Position numbers and translations under genes: made by a program | Shown here: positions 14,201 to 20,194 of the stretch, in pieces | Layout: the number at the start of each line of letters is the position of its first letter | How positions within the stretch are numbered: the stretch's first letter is position 1 | Assembly: GCA_964575425.1 (NCBI GenBank) | Contig: CAZNRD010000049.1 | Coordinates: forward strand, 1-20,194 | Origin: DATEAV01 sp964575425 | Lineage (GTDB): Bacteria > Chloroflexota > Anaerolineae > Anaerolineales > E44-bin32 | Length of the DNA stretch: 20,194 nt | Reading direction: 5' to 3' | The notes under the pieces: generated by a model | Database searches by the model: none | Told to the model about the DNA's origin: nothing | What the model saw: the letters and a program-made list of their open reading frames with translations, nothing else

Positions 14201-14578
14201 ATGCCAAAGACGATTGACATTACGGATGGCAAGATCACCGTGACCGTCGAACTCAACGACAGCCCCACCGCCCAGGCAATCTGGGAAGCGCTTCCCTTCG
14301 AGGGCGAGGCAAACACCTGGGGCGACGAGATATACTTTGAGATCCCAGTCGAGCAGGAGCAGGAGCCAGGGGCCAAGGCCGACGTTGCCGTCGGGACCGT
14401 CGCTTACTGGCCGCCGGGCTCGGCCTTGTGCCTGTTCTTTGGCCGGACGCCCATCAGCCGCGGCGACCAGCCGCGTGCCGCCAGCCCGGTCAATCTTGTC
14501 GGCACGATCAAGGGCGACGCGACGGTCCTCCGGCAGGTCCGCGATGGTGCTCGGCTCCGTGTGAGCCGCGGCCGCTGA
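14201..14578 (+). CDS. Cyclophilin-like fold protein, 125 aa
   Basis: The sequence follows the bacterial cyclophilin-like (TM1367/DUF3830-type) pattern: ITVTVELNDSPTAQAIWEAL (residues 11-30), LPFEGEANTWGDEIYFEIPV (30-49), VAVGTVAYWPPGSALCLFFG, then TPISRGDQPRAASPVNLVG and GDATVLRQVRDG. Members have the cyclophilin beta-barrel but are not established as prolyl isomerases; their ligands are largely unknown. There is no signal peptide, so it is cytoplasmic. AGGAGG lies 6 bases before the ATG. It starts 49 bases after the truncated hydrolase and ends 30 bases before the next gene, so it is probably part of a same-strand transcript. Confidence 0.88.
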   Translation: MPKTIDITDGKITVTVELNDSPTAQAIWEALPFEGEANTWGDEIYFEIPVEQEQEPGAKADVAVGTVAYWPPGSALCLFFGRTPISRGDQPRAASPVNLVGTIKGDATVLRQVRDGARLRVSRGR

Positions 14579-14608
14579 ACGCAGCGATCGGCAGATGGGG
14601 AGGGGCCG

Positions 14609-15256
14609 ATGGACAGGCGAAATCGCGCGGCGTGGAGATGGCTGCTTGGGTTGGCGATCGCCGCCTCGTCAACGGTGATGTGCACCGCGCCGTTCGGCCC
14701 CCGGCCAACCGGAACCCCGACCTCGCCGCCGCCATCCGCCACCCGGGCGCCATCGAGCACACCTCCCCTCACGATGACCCCCGCCGCCTCTCCCACACCG
14801 GGCCTGGCGCCGGTCACACTCTCCCCTGAGACGCAGCAGCTCGCGATCCAGACCAGTCGCCTGATCGCCTCCGTCGAGACTGCTGCACACATCTTGCAGG
14901 AGACGGCCTTGCAGGTTGCCAGCGGGGCGCTGGACCCGTCCGAGGTGCCAGCGCTCATCGAAACGGTGGCCGGAGCGATTCGAGCGATGGGGATTGTCTT
15001 GTCCTACGCACTGAACGAGCCCGGCCTCGAGGCCCAGATGGACCAGGCGGTAGCCCTCTATGTGCAGACCGGCTGCCTGGCTGACCGCTGGGCAAGCGAC
15101 GAGGTGGATGCCCAGACGGTGCTGCAAGAGGTCGCACCAATCGTGGATCGCATCGGCCTTCTGGTTGACGAGGCGGAAGCGATGCTTGCCGAGGTCTATC
15201 AGGTTGATGTCGCGCCTCTGGCCGCCGAGCGGAGACAATCGCTTGAGGACATTTAG
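14609..15256 (+). CDS. Probable secreted or lipid-anchored helical protein, 215 aa
   Basis: A basic start (MDRRNRAAWRW) and hydrophobic core lead to Cys25 (ASSTVMC), an imperfect lipobox. A Thr/Pro/Ser linker follows (about 30-68). Residues 70-215 are predicted all-helical and acidic, with LSPETQQLAIQTSRLIASVE, GALDPSEVPALIETVAGAIR and IVDRIGLLVDEAEAMLAEVY. No family is recognised. It may be a surface helical-bundle protein. GGGGAGGGG upstream of the ATG supports the start. It sits in tight spacing between the cyclophilin-like gene and the GyrI-like gene. Confidence 0.68.
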   Translation: MDRRNRAAWRWLLGLAIAASSTVMCTAPFGPRPTGTPTSPPPSATRAPSSTPPLTMTPAASPTPGLAPVTLSPETQQLAIQTSRLIASVETAAHILQETALQVASGALDPSEVPALIETVAGAIRAMGIVLSYALNEPGLEAQMDQAVALYVQTGCLADRWASDEVDAQTVLQEVAPIVDRIGLLVDEAEAMLAEVYQVDVAPLAAERRQSLEDI

Positions 15257-15319
15257 GGGCTTTTCATCAGTACCCCCGCCCCCTGAGGACGAGCGTCCAT
15301 CGAGGAAAGGACCAGCGCC

Positions 15320-15952
15320 ATGGAGAAGCTTGATCTGCGTGCCCGGCTGAAACCCTTCTACTCGGCGCCGGCGAAGCGGCCGGTCCTGGTCAATGTCCCC
15401 TCGTTCCTGTACGCTGCGATGGAGGGGGTCATCAAGGCCGGCATGAGTCCCGGTGATTCGGAGGAGTTTCAGCAGGCGATCGGTGCGCTATATGGCATCT
15501 CCTACACACTCAAGTTCATGTCGAGATTCGATGCAAACCGACCGATCGACTACCCCGTCATGCCCCTGGAGGCGCTCTGGTGGAGCGACGACAGGGAAAT
15601 CGATTTCAGCCACCGCAAGCCGTTGCGGTGGCGGGCGATGATCCTGCAGCCGGCTCACATCACACCGGCGATGTTCCGCCAGGCTGTGCGAGGCGCAAAG
15701 GAACGCGGCAACAACCCCGCGCTCGATGAGGTGCGCCTGCGGACCTTCCGTGAAGGTCTTTGCCTCCAGATCATGCACATCGGACCCTACGACAGGGAGG
15801 GTGCCACGGTCGGTAGGCTGATGGCCTACGCCAAAGAGAATGGCTACCGCATGCGGGGCAAGCATCACGAGATTTACCTCGGAGATCCTCGCCGGGCGAG
15901 CCCGGAACGGCTCAAGACCATCTTGCGGTATCCCGTGTCTCGCAAGCGCTGA
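15320..15952 (+). CDS. GyrI-like small-molecule-binding domain protein, 210 aa
   Basis: This is a GyrI-like (AraC effector-binding/SOUL-type) protein. Signatures are VLVNVPSFLYAAMEGVIKAG, FQQAIGALYGISYTLKFMSR, DYPVMPLEALWW, and in the second half LCLQIMHIGPYDREGATVGR and YRMRGKHHEIYLGDPRRASP. GPYD and the HHEIYLGDPR ending are characteristic of the stand-alone family with full-length (~200 aa) members. Such proteins bind amphipathic small molecules; some relatives are reported to hydrolyse cyclopropane compounds. No DNA-binding domain is present. GAGGAAAGGA precedes the ATG. Its TGA overlaps the start of the following phosphatase gene by one base, so the two are probably translationally coupled. 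Confidence 0.9.
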   Translation: MEKLDLRARLKPFYSAPAKRPVLVNVPSFLYAAMEGVIKAGMSPGDSEEFQQAIGALYGISYTLKFMSRFDANRPIDYPVMPLEALWWSDDREIDFSHRKPLRWRAMILQPAHITPAMFRQAVRGAKERGNNPALDEVRLRTFREGLCLQIMHIGPYDREGATVGRLMAYAKENGYRMRGKHHEIYLGDPRRASPERLKTILRYPVSRKR

Positions 15953-16503
15953 TGCGGCTGCCGCATTCGCTCAATCGGATGGGTTTCCCCCGGCCACTCC
16001 TGCCAGAGGAGATGCCGAAACTGAAGGGCGTTCGCATCCCTCGCGACCTGTATTGGGTCTTGCAGCATCCCGCACCCCTTGCGGGCATGACGTACCCTTC
16101 ATGGGACGTGCCCTGGAGGGCGCTCCACGGAAGCGGCTTTCCCCATGTTGTGTGCCTCACTCACGAAGAACCGGAGTACGACCCAAGCCCCCTTTCGCTC
16201 CTTTTCAGCATGCATCTCGACGACCTCGTTGGGCTGCGTGAGCCGCACGACCCGCGCCGCGAGAGGCATGGGATCGAACGGGCAGCGCGGTCCGTGCTCG
16301 CTCGCCTGCGGCTGGGGGAGGGGGTCATCGTGCACTGCGCCGGAGGGACGGGGCGCACCGGCACGGTCATCGGGGCCGTGCTGCGCCTCCTGGGAATGTC
16401 GGCAGAGGATGTCATCCGCTACCTGGACGAGATCCATCGTCGGAGGGGCCAGGATGGCTGGCCCGAGTCGCCCTGGCAGGCGTCTGTGATCGAGGAGATG
16501 TGA
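15952..16503 (+). CDS. Dual-specificity/tyrosine phosphatase-like protein, 183 aa
   Basis: The Cys-dependent phosphatase signature CX5R is complete: VIVHCAGGTGRTGTVIG with nucleophile C129 and R135. An upstream acidic loop (SMHLDDLVGLREP) may supply the general acid. The region before it (FPHVVCLTHEEPEYD) matches the typical strand of DSP/PTP folds. It is cytoplasmic, with no signal peptide. The substrate could be a phosphoprotein or a phospho-metabolite, and the sequence does not decide. The start ATG shares its A with the preceding TGA, which fixes the start through coupling with the GyrI-like gene. The C-terminus ends shortly after the helix that follows the P-loop, as in compact members. 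Confidence 0.88.
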   Translation: MRLPHSLNRMGFPRPLLPEEMPKLKGVRIPRDLYWVLQHPAPLAGMTYPSWDVPWRALHGSGFPHVVCLTHEEPEYDPSPLSLLFSMHLDDLVGLREPHDPRRERHGIERAARSVLARLRLGEGVIVHCAGGTGRTGTVIGAVLRLLGMSAEDVIRYLDEIHRRRGQDGWPESPWQASVIEEM

Positions 16504-16637
16504 CACTCTCCAGGCGCATCTGACCGCGCACTGGGGCAGGCGGGCCCGCAACGGCTTGCGGTTTCCCTGGATTGCGGCGACACTGGAGTCGTGCAATGAG
16601 CAGGCGTTTTCTTCCATCTCAGGGAGGAGGCGTTCCG

Positions 16638-17003
16638 ATGGAGAAGCGTTACGGCGCACTGCGGATCGTGGGGACCGTCTACAAGGTCCTCGGCATCGTC
16701 GTTGCGGTGCTCACGGTGCTCGCGGTTCTGGCGCTGTGCGGCACGAGCGTCCTGGGTGGAGCCGCCCTCGATTCGATGGGGCGGCAGTTCGGCCAGGACT
16801 TCGGCGGAAGCGGGATCTTTGGCGGCGTCTTGGGCGGCGTGGTCCTGAGCGTGTTTTCCATCCTCTACGGGGGAATGATCGCCATCACGCTGTACGCCTT
16901 CGGCGAGATGACTTACCTCTTGATCGCCCTGGAAGAGAACGCGCGAGCCACAGCCGCGATGCTGCAGGGCCAGGGCGGAGGCGCCGGACCCCGGCCCTCC
17001 TGA
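16638..17003 (+). CDS. Small two-helix membrane protein, 121 aa
   Basis: The protein begins MEKRYGALRIVGTVYKVLGI, with a first hydrophobic segment at about 15-42 and a second at about 68-95, separated by a Gly-rich loop (FGQDFGGSGIFGGVLGG). It then has a charged tail EENARATAAMLQGQ. It resembles an uncharacterised membrane protein type that I associate with Chloroflexota and related bacteria. AGGGAGGAGG lies 7-8 bases before the ATG at 16638; the upstream in-frame extension to 16572 is therefore not used. It is separated by 134 bases from the phosphatase gene. Confidence 0.75.
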   Translation: MEKRYGALRIVGTVYKVLGIVVAVLTVLAVLALCGTSVLGGAALDSMGRQFGQDFGGSGIFGGVLGGVVLSVFSILYGGMIAITLYAFGEMTYLLIALEENARATAAMLQGQGGGAGPRPS

Positions 17004-17040
17004 CCGCCCCGCGCCGCTCAGGCCTCTCGGGTCTTGGAAG

Positions 17041-17817
17041 ATGTACGTCGGCTGCGCTGGCTGGGGAATCCCACGGAAGTCAGAGGCGTCCTTTCCCGCA
17101 GTGGGCAGCCAGCTGCAGCGATATGCCGCGCGGCTGAACGCCGCTGACGTGAACGCTACGTTCTGTCGGCTTCCGCGGCGCCAGACGCTGATGCGATGGG
17201 CCCAGGAAGTGCCGGAAGGCTTTCGCTTCTCGTGCAAGGCCCCGCGCGAAGTGACGCACCAGGCTCGCCTGGCCCAACCCGATCGCCTGGCCCCTTTCCT
17301 CGACGCGCTGGAAGGCCTGGGCCCCACGATGGCGGTCCTGCTGATTCAGCTTCCCCCGAGCCTGGCCTTCGACCGGGAAGTCGCCGAGACCTTCTTTTCC
17401 TGGCTGCGGGATCGGTGGCCTCGAGGAATCGTCTGCGAACCGCGGCATCCGAGCTGGTTCGGTTCGGATGCAGACCGGCTGCTGGATGCATGGCGCGTGG
17501 CGCGCGCTGCGGCGGACCCGGCGCCGGTGCCTTCGGGGGCCGAACCCGGAGGCTGGACCGGCCTGGTCTATTACCGCCTCCACGGCTCGCCGCGCCGCTA
17601 CTACTGTGCCTACGACGCCGGCCGACTGCGGGCCCTGGCGGAGCGGCTGACCTCCGACGCCGCCCGATCCGAGGTCTGGTGCATTTTCGACAACACGGCC
17701 TCGGGGGCTGCCATCGCCAATGCCCTGGAGCTTCAGGCGCTCCTGGAGGCGCGCGCCGGATTGCTCAGTTGGGCCGCGCCGACGCGTGAGGAGGCGCAGC
17801 CGACGTCACAGGGATGA
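17041..17817 (+). CDS. DUF72 (YecE-like) protein, 258 aa
   Basis: DUF72 proteins adopt a TIM-barrel-like fold and have no settled biochemical role. Signatures seen are MYVGCAGWG at the N-terminus, LNAADVNATFCRLPRRQTL (usually N-S/T-F-Y), FRFSCKAPREVTH, VLLIQLPPSLAF, CEPRHPSWF, and VYYRLHGSPRRYY followed by VWCIFDNTASGAA. The length is typical. The start is not strongly supported by a ribosome binding site (GGAAG directly abuts the ATG), but the protein starts at the normal family position. No signal peptide is present. It ends 174 bases before the next gene. Confidence 0.92.
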   Translation: MYVGCAGWGIPRKSEASFPAVGSQLQRYAARLNAADVNATFCRLPRRQTLMRWAQEVPEGFRFSCKAPREVTHQARLAQPDRLAPFLDALEGLGPTMAVLLIQLPPSLAFDREVAETFFSWLRDRWPRGIVCEPRHPSWFGSDADRLLDAWRVARAAADPAPVPSGAEPGGWTGLVYYRLHGSPRRYYCAYDAGRLRALAERLTSDAARSEVWCIFDNTASGAAIANALELQALLEARAGLLSWAAPTREEAQPTSQG

Positions 17818-17991
17818 GCGCGTTCCCCCGCAATTGCGCGCAGACGCCGCCACGCACGGATCGCGACCGGCAGGCTTCGACTTCCAAGAGGCTGCGAGAG
17901 TTGAGGGCTGGCCTGGCACTGTTGGCAATTCGGAGGCAGAATCGGAGGCGGGTCACAGGGGAAAAGGAACCTGCTGTTGCTGGGGAATCGG

Positions 17992-18834
17992 ATGATGACT
18001 GAAGGCTCCATGGATGTGCCCACCCGCCCGCGCACCATCGAGCCGGTGCGGGTGACCGTCTTCCACACGAACGACATGCACGCCAGGCTCGAAGCCATGG
18101 CGAGACTCAGCCACTACGTTGCTCGCCTGCGCGCCGAGGTGGAGGCCGAAGGAGTGCGGGCGTTCTTCTGGGACGCGGGCGATGCGCTGGACGCGATGGA
18201 CCCGGAGAAGGCGGCCCGCATCCTCAACGCCATGGGCTACAACCTCCAGGTGCTCGGCGATCACCTGCTGGCAGCCGGCGGCCTCGAGGCTGTGGCGGAG
18301 CTGTGCTTCCAGGTCGAGTTCCCCATCCTGGGCGCCAACATCATCGACCCTCACGGCCGGCTTCCGGATGGCCTCCGCCCATCGGTGCGCATCCCGATTT
18401 CCGGCAGGCGGACGATGGGCGTCATCGGACTGATCACAACGACCGGCTTGGCGGCAGAGGGGCCCGGCGTCCGACTGCTGGATCCCGTCGACATGGCACA
18501 AGACCTCGTGGCGCGCATGAGGGGTCAAGGCGTAGCGCCGGTGGTTGTCCTTTCTCATCTCGGCCTTGAGATGGACCGCCGGCTGGCGGAGTCGGTTCCG
18601 GGCGTCGACCTGATCGTGGGCGGGCATTCGCACCACCAACTGCCCGGGGGCGAGCGCCGCGGCGGCGCGGTCCTCGTCCACGCGGGCGCCGAGGCAGAGT
18701 ACCTCGGACGTGTCGATCTGACGGTGGATGGAATCACGGGCCGGGTGATCGAGGCCCAGACCTGTCTGCTGCCCGTGCCCGCCCAGGAACCCGCCGATAC
18801 TGCTGTCCTGGAGGCCGGCCGGGGAGCAGCCTGA
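17992..18834 (+). CDS. 5'-nucleotidase-type metallophosphoesterase, catalytic domain only, 280 aa
   Basis: The calcineurin-like phosphoesterase motifs appear in order: HTNDMH with D28 and H30, DAGDALD with D61 and D64, then VLGDHLL at about 88-94, VLSHLG near 186, and IVGGHSHH near 210. The third motif is normally GNH(E/D); here Asn is replaced by Asp90 while His91 stays, which may alter metal binding or catalysis. The C-terminal 5'-nucleotidase domain that normally follows (about 200 residues) is absent, and the protein ends shortly after the metallophosphatase domain. There is no signal peptide, unlike secreted 5'-nucleotidases, so it may be cytoplasmic. Starts at 17992, 17995 or 18010 are all possible; GAAGG before 18010 is a fair site. 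Confidence 0.85.
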   Translation: MMTEGSMDVPTRPRTIEPVRVTVFHTNDMHARLEAMARLSHYVARLRAEVEAEGVRAFFWDAGDALDAMDPEKAARILNAMGYNLQVLGDHLLAAGGLEAVAELCFQVEFPILGANIIDPHGRLPDGLRPSVRIPISGRRTMGVIGLITTTGLAAEGPGVRLLDPVDMAQDLVARMRGQGVAPVVVLSHLGLEMDRRLAESVPGVDLIVGGHSHHQLPGGERRGGAVLVHAGAEAEYLGRVDLTVDGITGRVIEAQTCLLPVPAQEPADTAVLEAGRGAA

Positions 18835-18839
18835 AAGTA

Positions 18840-19571
18840 TCAGCCAATAGGCTCGGCCAGGACGAACAGCCGTCCCCAGTTCAGGTCGCCGTCGCGGGCG
18901 AGGCAGGTCTGCAGCACGAGGCCGTGGCCGCTTCCGTAGGCTCGCTGGAAAACCTGCGCCGCGCTCAGCCGCTCACCGCTTCCCAGGTCGACGAACTCGC
19001 CGTACGGGTCTGATGGTTCCAGCGCTTGGTAGAACTCAATCTCGCTGACGGTGAATGCTTCGGTCCGGCTGTCGCCATAGATCACCCATACCGAGTCGCC
19101 GGGAGTGAGGCTGGCGAAGGCTGCGCCGCCGGCCTCGCGGTGTGCCAGAAAGCCGAGAGTCCCCGCCTCGGCCGCAAGCGAAAACAGCGTCGCCGTACCT
19201 GGCACGGAAGAGACGTAGTTGGGATCATACGTGGGTTGATCCACGACGTGCAGCGGTTGACGGCCATCGAGGTAGAGCCCCAGCACCTCGCTGGCCGCGC
19301 CATGGCTCACTCGCTCGGCGAACGCGCCCAAGGATGGGGCACGTTGGGCGTCTCGGGGGGCTGTGCGCGAAGAAGCCCGGAGGCACAGTGGCCCAGAGGC
19401 TCGCTTGCTTGCACGCCGGCCATCCACGGGCCAGGTGAGGTCACTGGCTGCGAGAGCGAGGGCACCGGGGCGACTGGGCAGACGAGCAGCGTAGGAGGGC
19501 GGGTTCACCGCGGCCGAACACACGAGCGGAGCCATTGCGAGCAGGAGAGAGGTCTTGCGCAAGATGCCCAT
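18840..19571 (-). CDS. Sortase-like transpeptidase, 243 aa
   Basis: This is a cysteine transpeptidase/protease-fold protein of the bacterial cell surface. An N-terminal signal (MGILRKTSLLLAMAPLVCSA) is followed by a long, Ala/Arg-rich, probably unstructured region to about residue 85. The sortase domain contains LGFLAHREAGG with His144, DSVWVIYGDSRTEAFTVSEI, VFQRAYGSGHGLVLQTCLA with Cys223, and WGRLFVLAEP with Arg234. His, Cys and Arg form the sortase triad. The start at 19571 is chosen for AAAGGG some 7-10 bases upstream and for the signal peptide that follows. The gene converges on the metallophosphoesterase (stops 5 bases apart) and is preceded by a riboswitch-like leader. No LPXTG-type substrate gene is seen, and the neighbouring secreted protein is cut by the window end. 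Confidence 0.8.
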   Translation of the reverse strand: MGILRKTSLLLAMAPLVCSAAVNPPSYAARLPSRPGALALAASDLTWPVDGRRASKRASGPLCLRASSRTAPRDAQRAPSLGAFAERVSHGAASEVLGLYLDGRQPLHVVDQPTYDPNYVSSVPGTATLFSLAAEAGTLGFLAHREAGGAAFASLTPGDSVWVIYGDSRTEAFTVSEIEFYQALEPSDPYGEFVDLGSGERLSAAQVFQRAYGSGHGLVLQTCLARDGDLNWGRLFVLAEPIG

Positions 19572-19590
19572 GTCCTGTCCCTTTCCCCCA

Positions 19591-19607
19591 CGACAACGGC
19601 ATTGTCG
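19591..19607 (-). promoter_or_regulatory. Hairpin just upstream of the sortase ribosome binding site
   Basis: CGACAA and TTGTCG form a 6-bp stem around CGGCA. It lies about 20 bases before the start codon in the sortase mRNA and could influence ribosome access. Confidence 0.35.
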
Positions 19608-19626
19608 TCTCGCTGTCGAAACGGTT

Positions 19627-19647
19627 GGCCCGGCTTCTGGCCGGGCC
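19627..19647 (-). terminator. GC hairpin in the sortase leader (possible riboswitch expression platform)
   Basis: GGCCCGGC and GCCGGGCC form a perfect 8-bp stem around a 5-base loop, between the riboswitch-like element and the sortase start. On the minus strand it is followed by AACCGTTTCG, so the U-tract is weak. The position fits a transcription attenuator controlled by the upstream aptamer. Confidence 0.5.
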
Positions 19648-19679
19648 GCCCAAGACACGAAACAGCGGGAACCTACTTC

Positions 19680-19772
19680 GGCGGCCTGGCAATCCTGGTC
19701 TGCCCGAGAGCAGACTGTAGACCCATGGCTTTGCGCCCCCGGCTTTCGCCGGGTTTGCCCTTCTCGGTAAGG
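19680..19772 (-). promoter_or_regulatory. Cyclic-di-GMP-I (GEMM-I)-type riboswitch upstream of the sortase
   Basis: Read on the minus strand, the leader contains GGGCAAACC (19760-19752), then the stem CCCGGC-GAAA-GCCGGG (19753-19738) with a GAAA tetraloop, then GGCGCAAAGCC, then a second hairpin GTCTGC/GCAGAC (about 19718-19701) and CCAGGATTGCCAGG. The order GGCAAACC, GAAA-capped stem, G(A/G)CGCAAAGCC, second stem, then (G)ATxGCC is the class I c-di-GMP aptamer pattern. In known examples, ligand binding changes expression of the downstream gene. The class is recognised by eye; a covariance search was not run. Confidence 0.75.
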
Positions 19773-19787
19773 CCTCTATCTGCTGGC

Positions 19788-19793
19788 ATTTTA
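19788..19793 (-). promoter_or_regulatory. -10 box for the riboswitch-sortase transcript
   Basis: On the minus strand TAAAAT lies about 30 bases upstream of the GGGCAAACC motif of the aptamer. TTACCC (19818-19813) is a possible -35 element with a long 19-base spacing. Transcription from here would include the entire aptamer. Confidence 0.45.
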
Positions 19794-19950
19794 GCACCAT
19801 CACTCTGCCCGAGGGTAATAGTACTTTGGGGCCACGGGAACAGCGTAGCTGCCGCCCCGGTGTGGTACCAAAGCACCCCTGTCCGCTCCTTATTTGTGAA
19901 GGTATCGTAACGCTCCGGGGCGATTGACGGTGGCAGCATACAAGCGACGG

Positions 19951-19977
19951 AGGGGGCACCCGTGGGCTGCCCCCTCT
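19951..19977 (+). other. Perfect 9-bp hairpin in the leader of the secreted repeat protein
   Basis: GAGGGGGCA (19951-19959) and TGCCCCCTC (19969-19977) are perfect complements around a 9-base loop, 29 bases before the start codon. There is no T-run after it. It may stabilise the mRNA or form an attenuator. The rest of the 435-base interval between the two divergent genes holds the sortase leader and no further gene. Confidence 0.5.
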
Positions 19978-20006
19978 GCAGGAAATATGCAAGGAGCAGG
20001 AGTGAG

Positions 20007-20194
20007 ATGAATCGCAAGACCCTTCCAGTGATCATGCGCCTGTGCACGGCCATGGCGCTTGTGCTGTGGCCGCTGGGCGCCGGGCCTGTCCCGGCCCAGG
20101 CGGCCTGTGTGCCCTCGCCTACGAACGGCGACGACGTCATCACCTGCGACGGGGCGAATGACTCGCTGAACGCCCGCGCTGGCAACGATGTGGT
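20007..20194 (+). CDS. Secreted protein with calcium-binding (RTX-like) repeats, 5' part only
   Basis: The first 62 residues are visible before the window ends. A signal peptide runs MNRKTLPVIMRLCTAMALVL to a probable cleavage near AQAA (about residue 33). The mature start reads CVPSPTNGDDVITCDGANDS and LNARAGNDVV. NGDD and AGNDVV resemble hemolysin-type nonapeptide repeats (GGxGxDxUx), which bind calcium in secreted proteins. AAGGAG (19991-19996) and AGGAG (19998-20002) give two possible ribosome binding sites. It is divergent from the riboswitch-controlled sortase. The full domain content and whether it carries a sorting signal cannot be seen. Confidence 0.75.
   Translation, partial: MNRKTLPVIMRLCTAMALVLWPLGAGPVPAQAACVPSPTNGDDVITCDGANDSLNARAGNDV

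Noticed and set aside
1..20194. CRISPR array linked to the Cas4-like nuclease
   Set aside because: No regularly spaced short repeats occur anywhere in the window, and no other cas gene is present.

Overview
The window reads as a gene-dense, high-GC bacterial chromosome segment, most probably from the Chloroflexota (Anaerolineae-like). The pointers are secreted or anchored proteins with Thr/Pro-rich linkers and lamin-tail or RTX-type domains, a single-RRM RNA-binding protein, small membrane proteins of types I associate with that phylum, and -10 boxes of TATAAT/TAGAAT type. This is inferred from protein flavour; there is no rRNA or other phylogenetic marker, and I found no tRNA or CRISPR array. 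TGA is the usual stop codon.

Layout. (1) 1-2680 is an accessory patch: an IS110-family transposase on the minus strand (595-1743) with a strongly structured leader over its start codon, then a hicB antitoxin and a hicA toxin frameshifted in a G7 run. Two related ~100-bp intergenic repeats (155-255 and 2464-2565) flank this patch in the same orientation. (2) 2681-6430 holds small membrane proteins (an ECF-type S component, a four-helix protein, an anchored extracytoplasmic protein, a 56-residue two-helix protein) and a CPBP intramembrane protease broken by one in-frame TGA where the family has Trp. Intergenic gaps are long and carry hairpins. (3) 6854-10477 has an Fe-S PD-(D/E)XK nuclease, a bacterial dynamin-like GTPase with an almost leaderless promoter, and a TauE/SafE exporter. 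(4) 10521-17817 is a compact plus-strand run: lamin-tail protein, unknown protein, RRM protein, two membrane proteins, a truncated alpha/beta-hydrolase lipoprotein, a cyclophilin-like protein, a probable lipoprotein, a GyrI-like protein overlapping a Cys-dependent phosphatase, a small membrane protein and a DUF72 protein. (5) 17992-20194 has a 5'-nucleotidase-type metallophosphoesterase, then a sortase on the minus strand under an apparent c-di-GMP-I riboswitch, divergent from a secreted protein with calcium-binding-type repeats that runs off the window.

How it fits together. Most genes look like single transcription units or loose same-strand runs, not one pathway. The clearest regulatory logic is at the right end: a c-di-GMP-sensing leader with a following GC hairpin controls a sortase, beside a secreted repeat protein, which suggests second-messenger control of cell-surface protein processing. 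The clearest lesions are hicA, the CPBP protease and the 3'-truncated hydrolase. The most interesting unexplained structure is the folded leader of the IS110 transposase, a candidate translation-control or bridge-RNA element.
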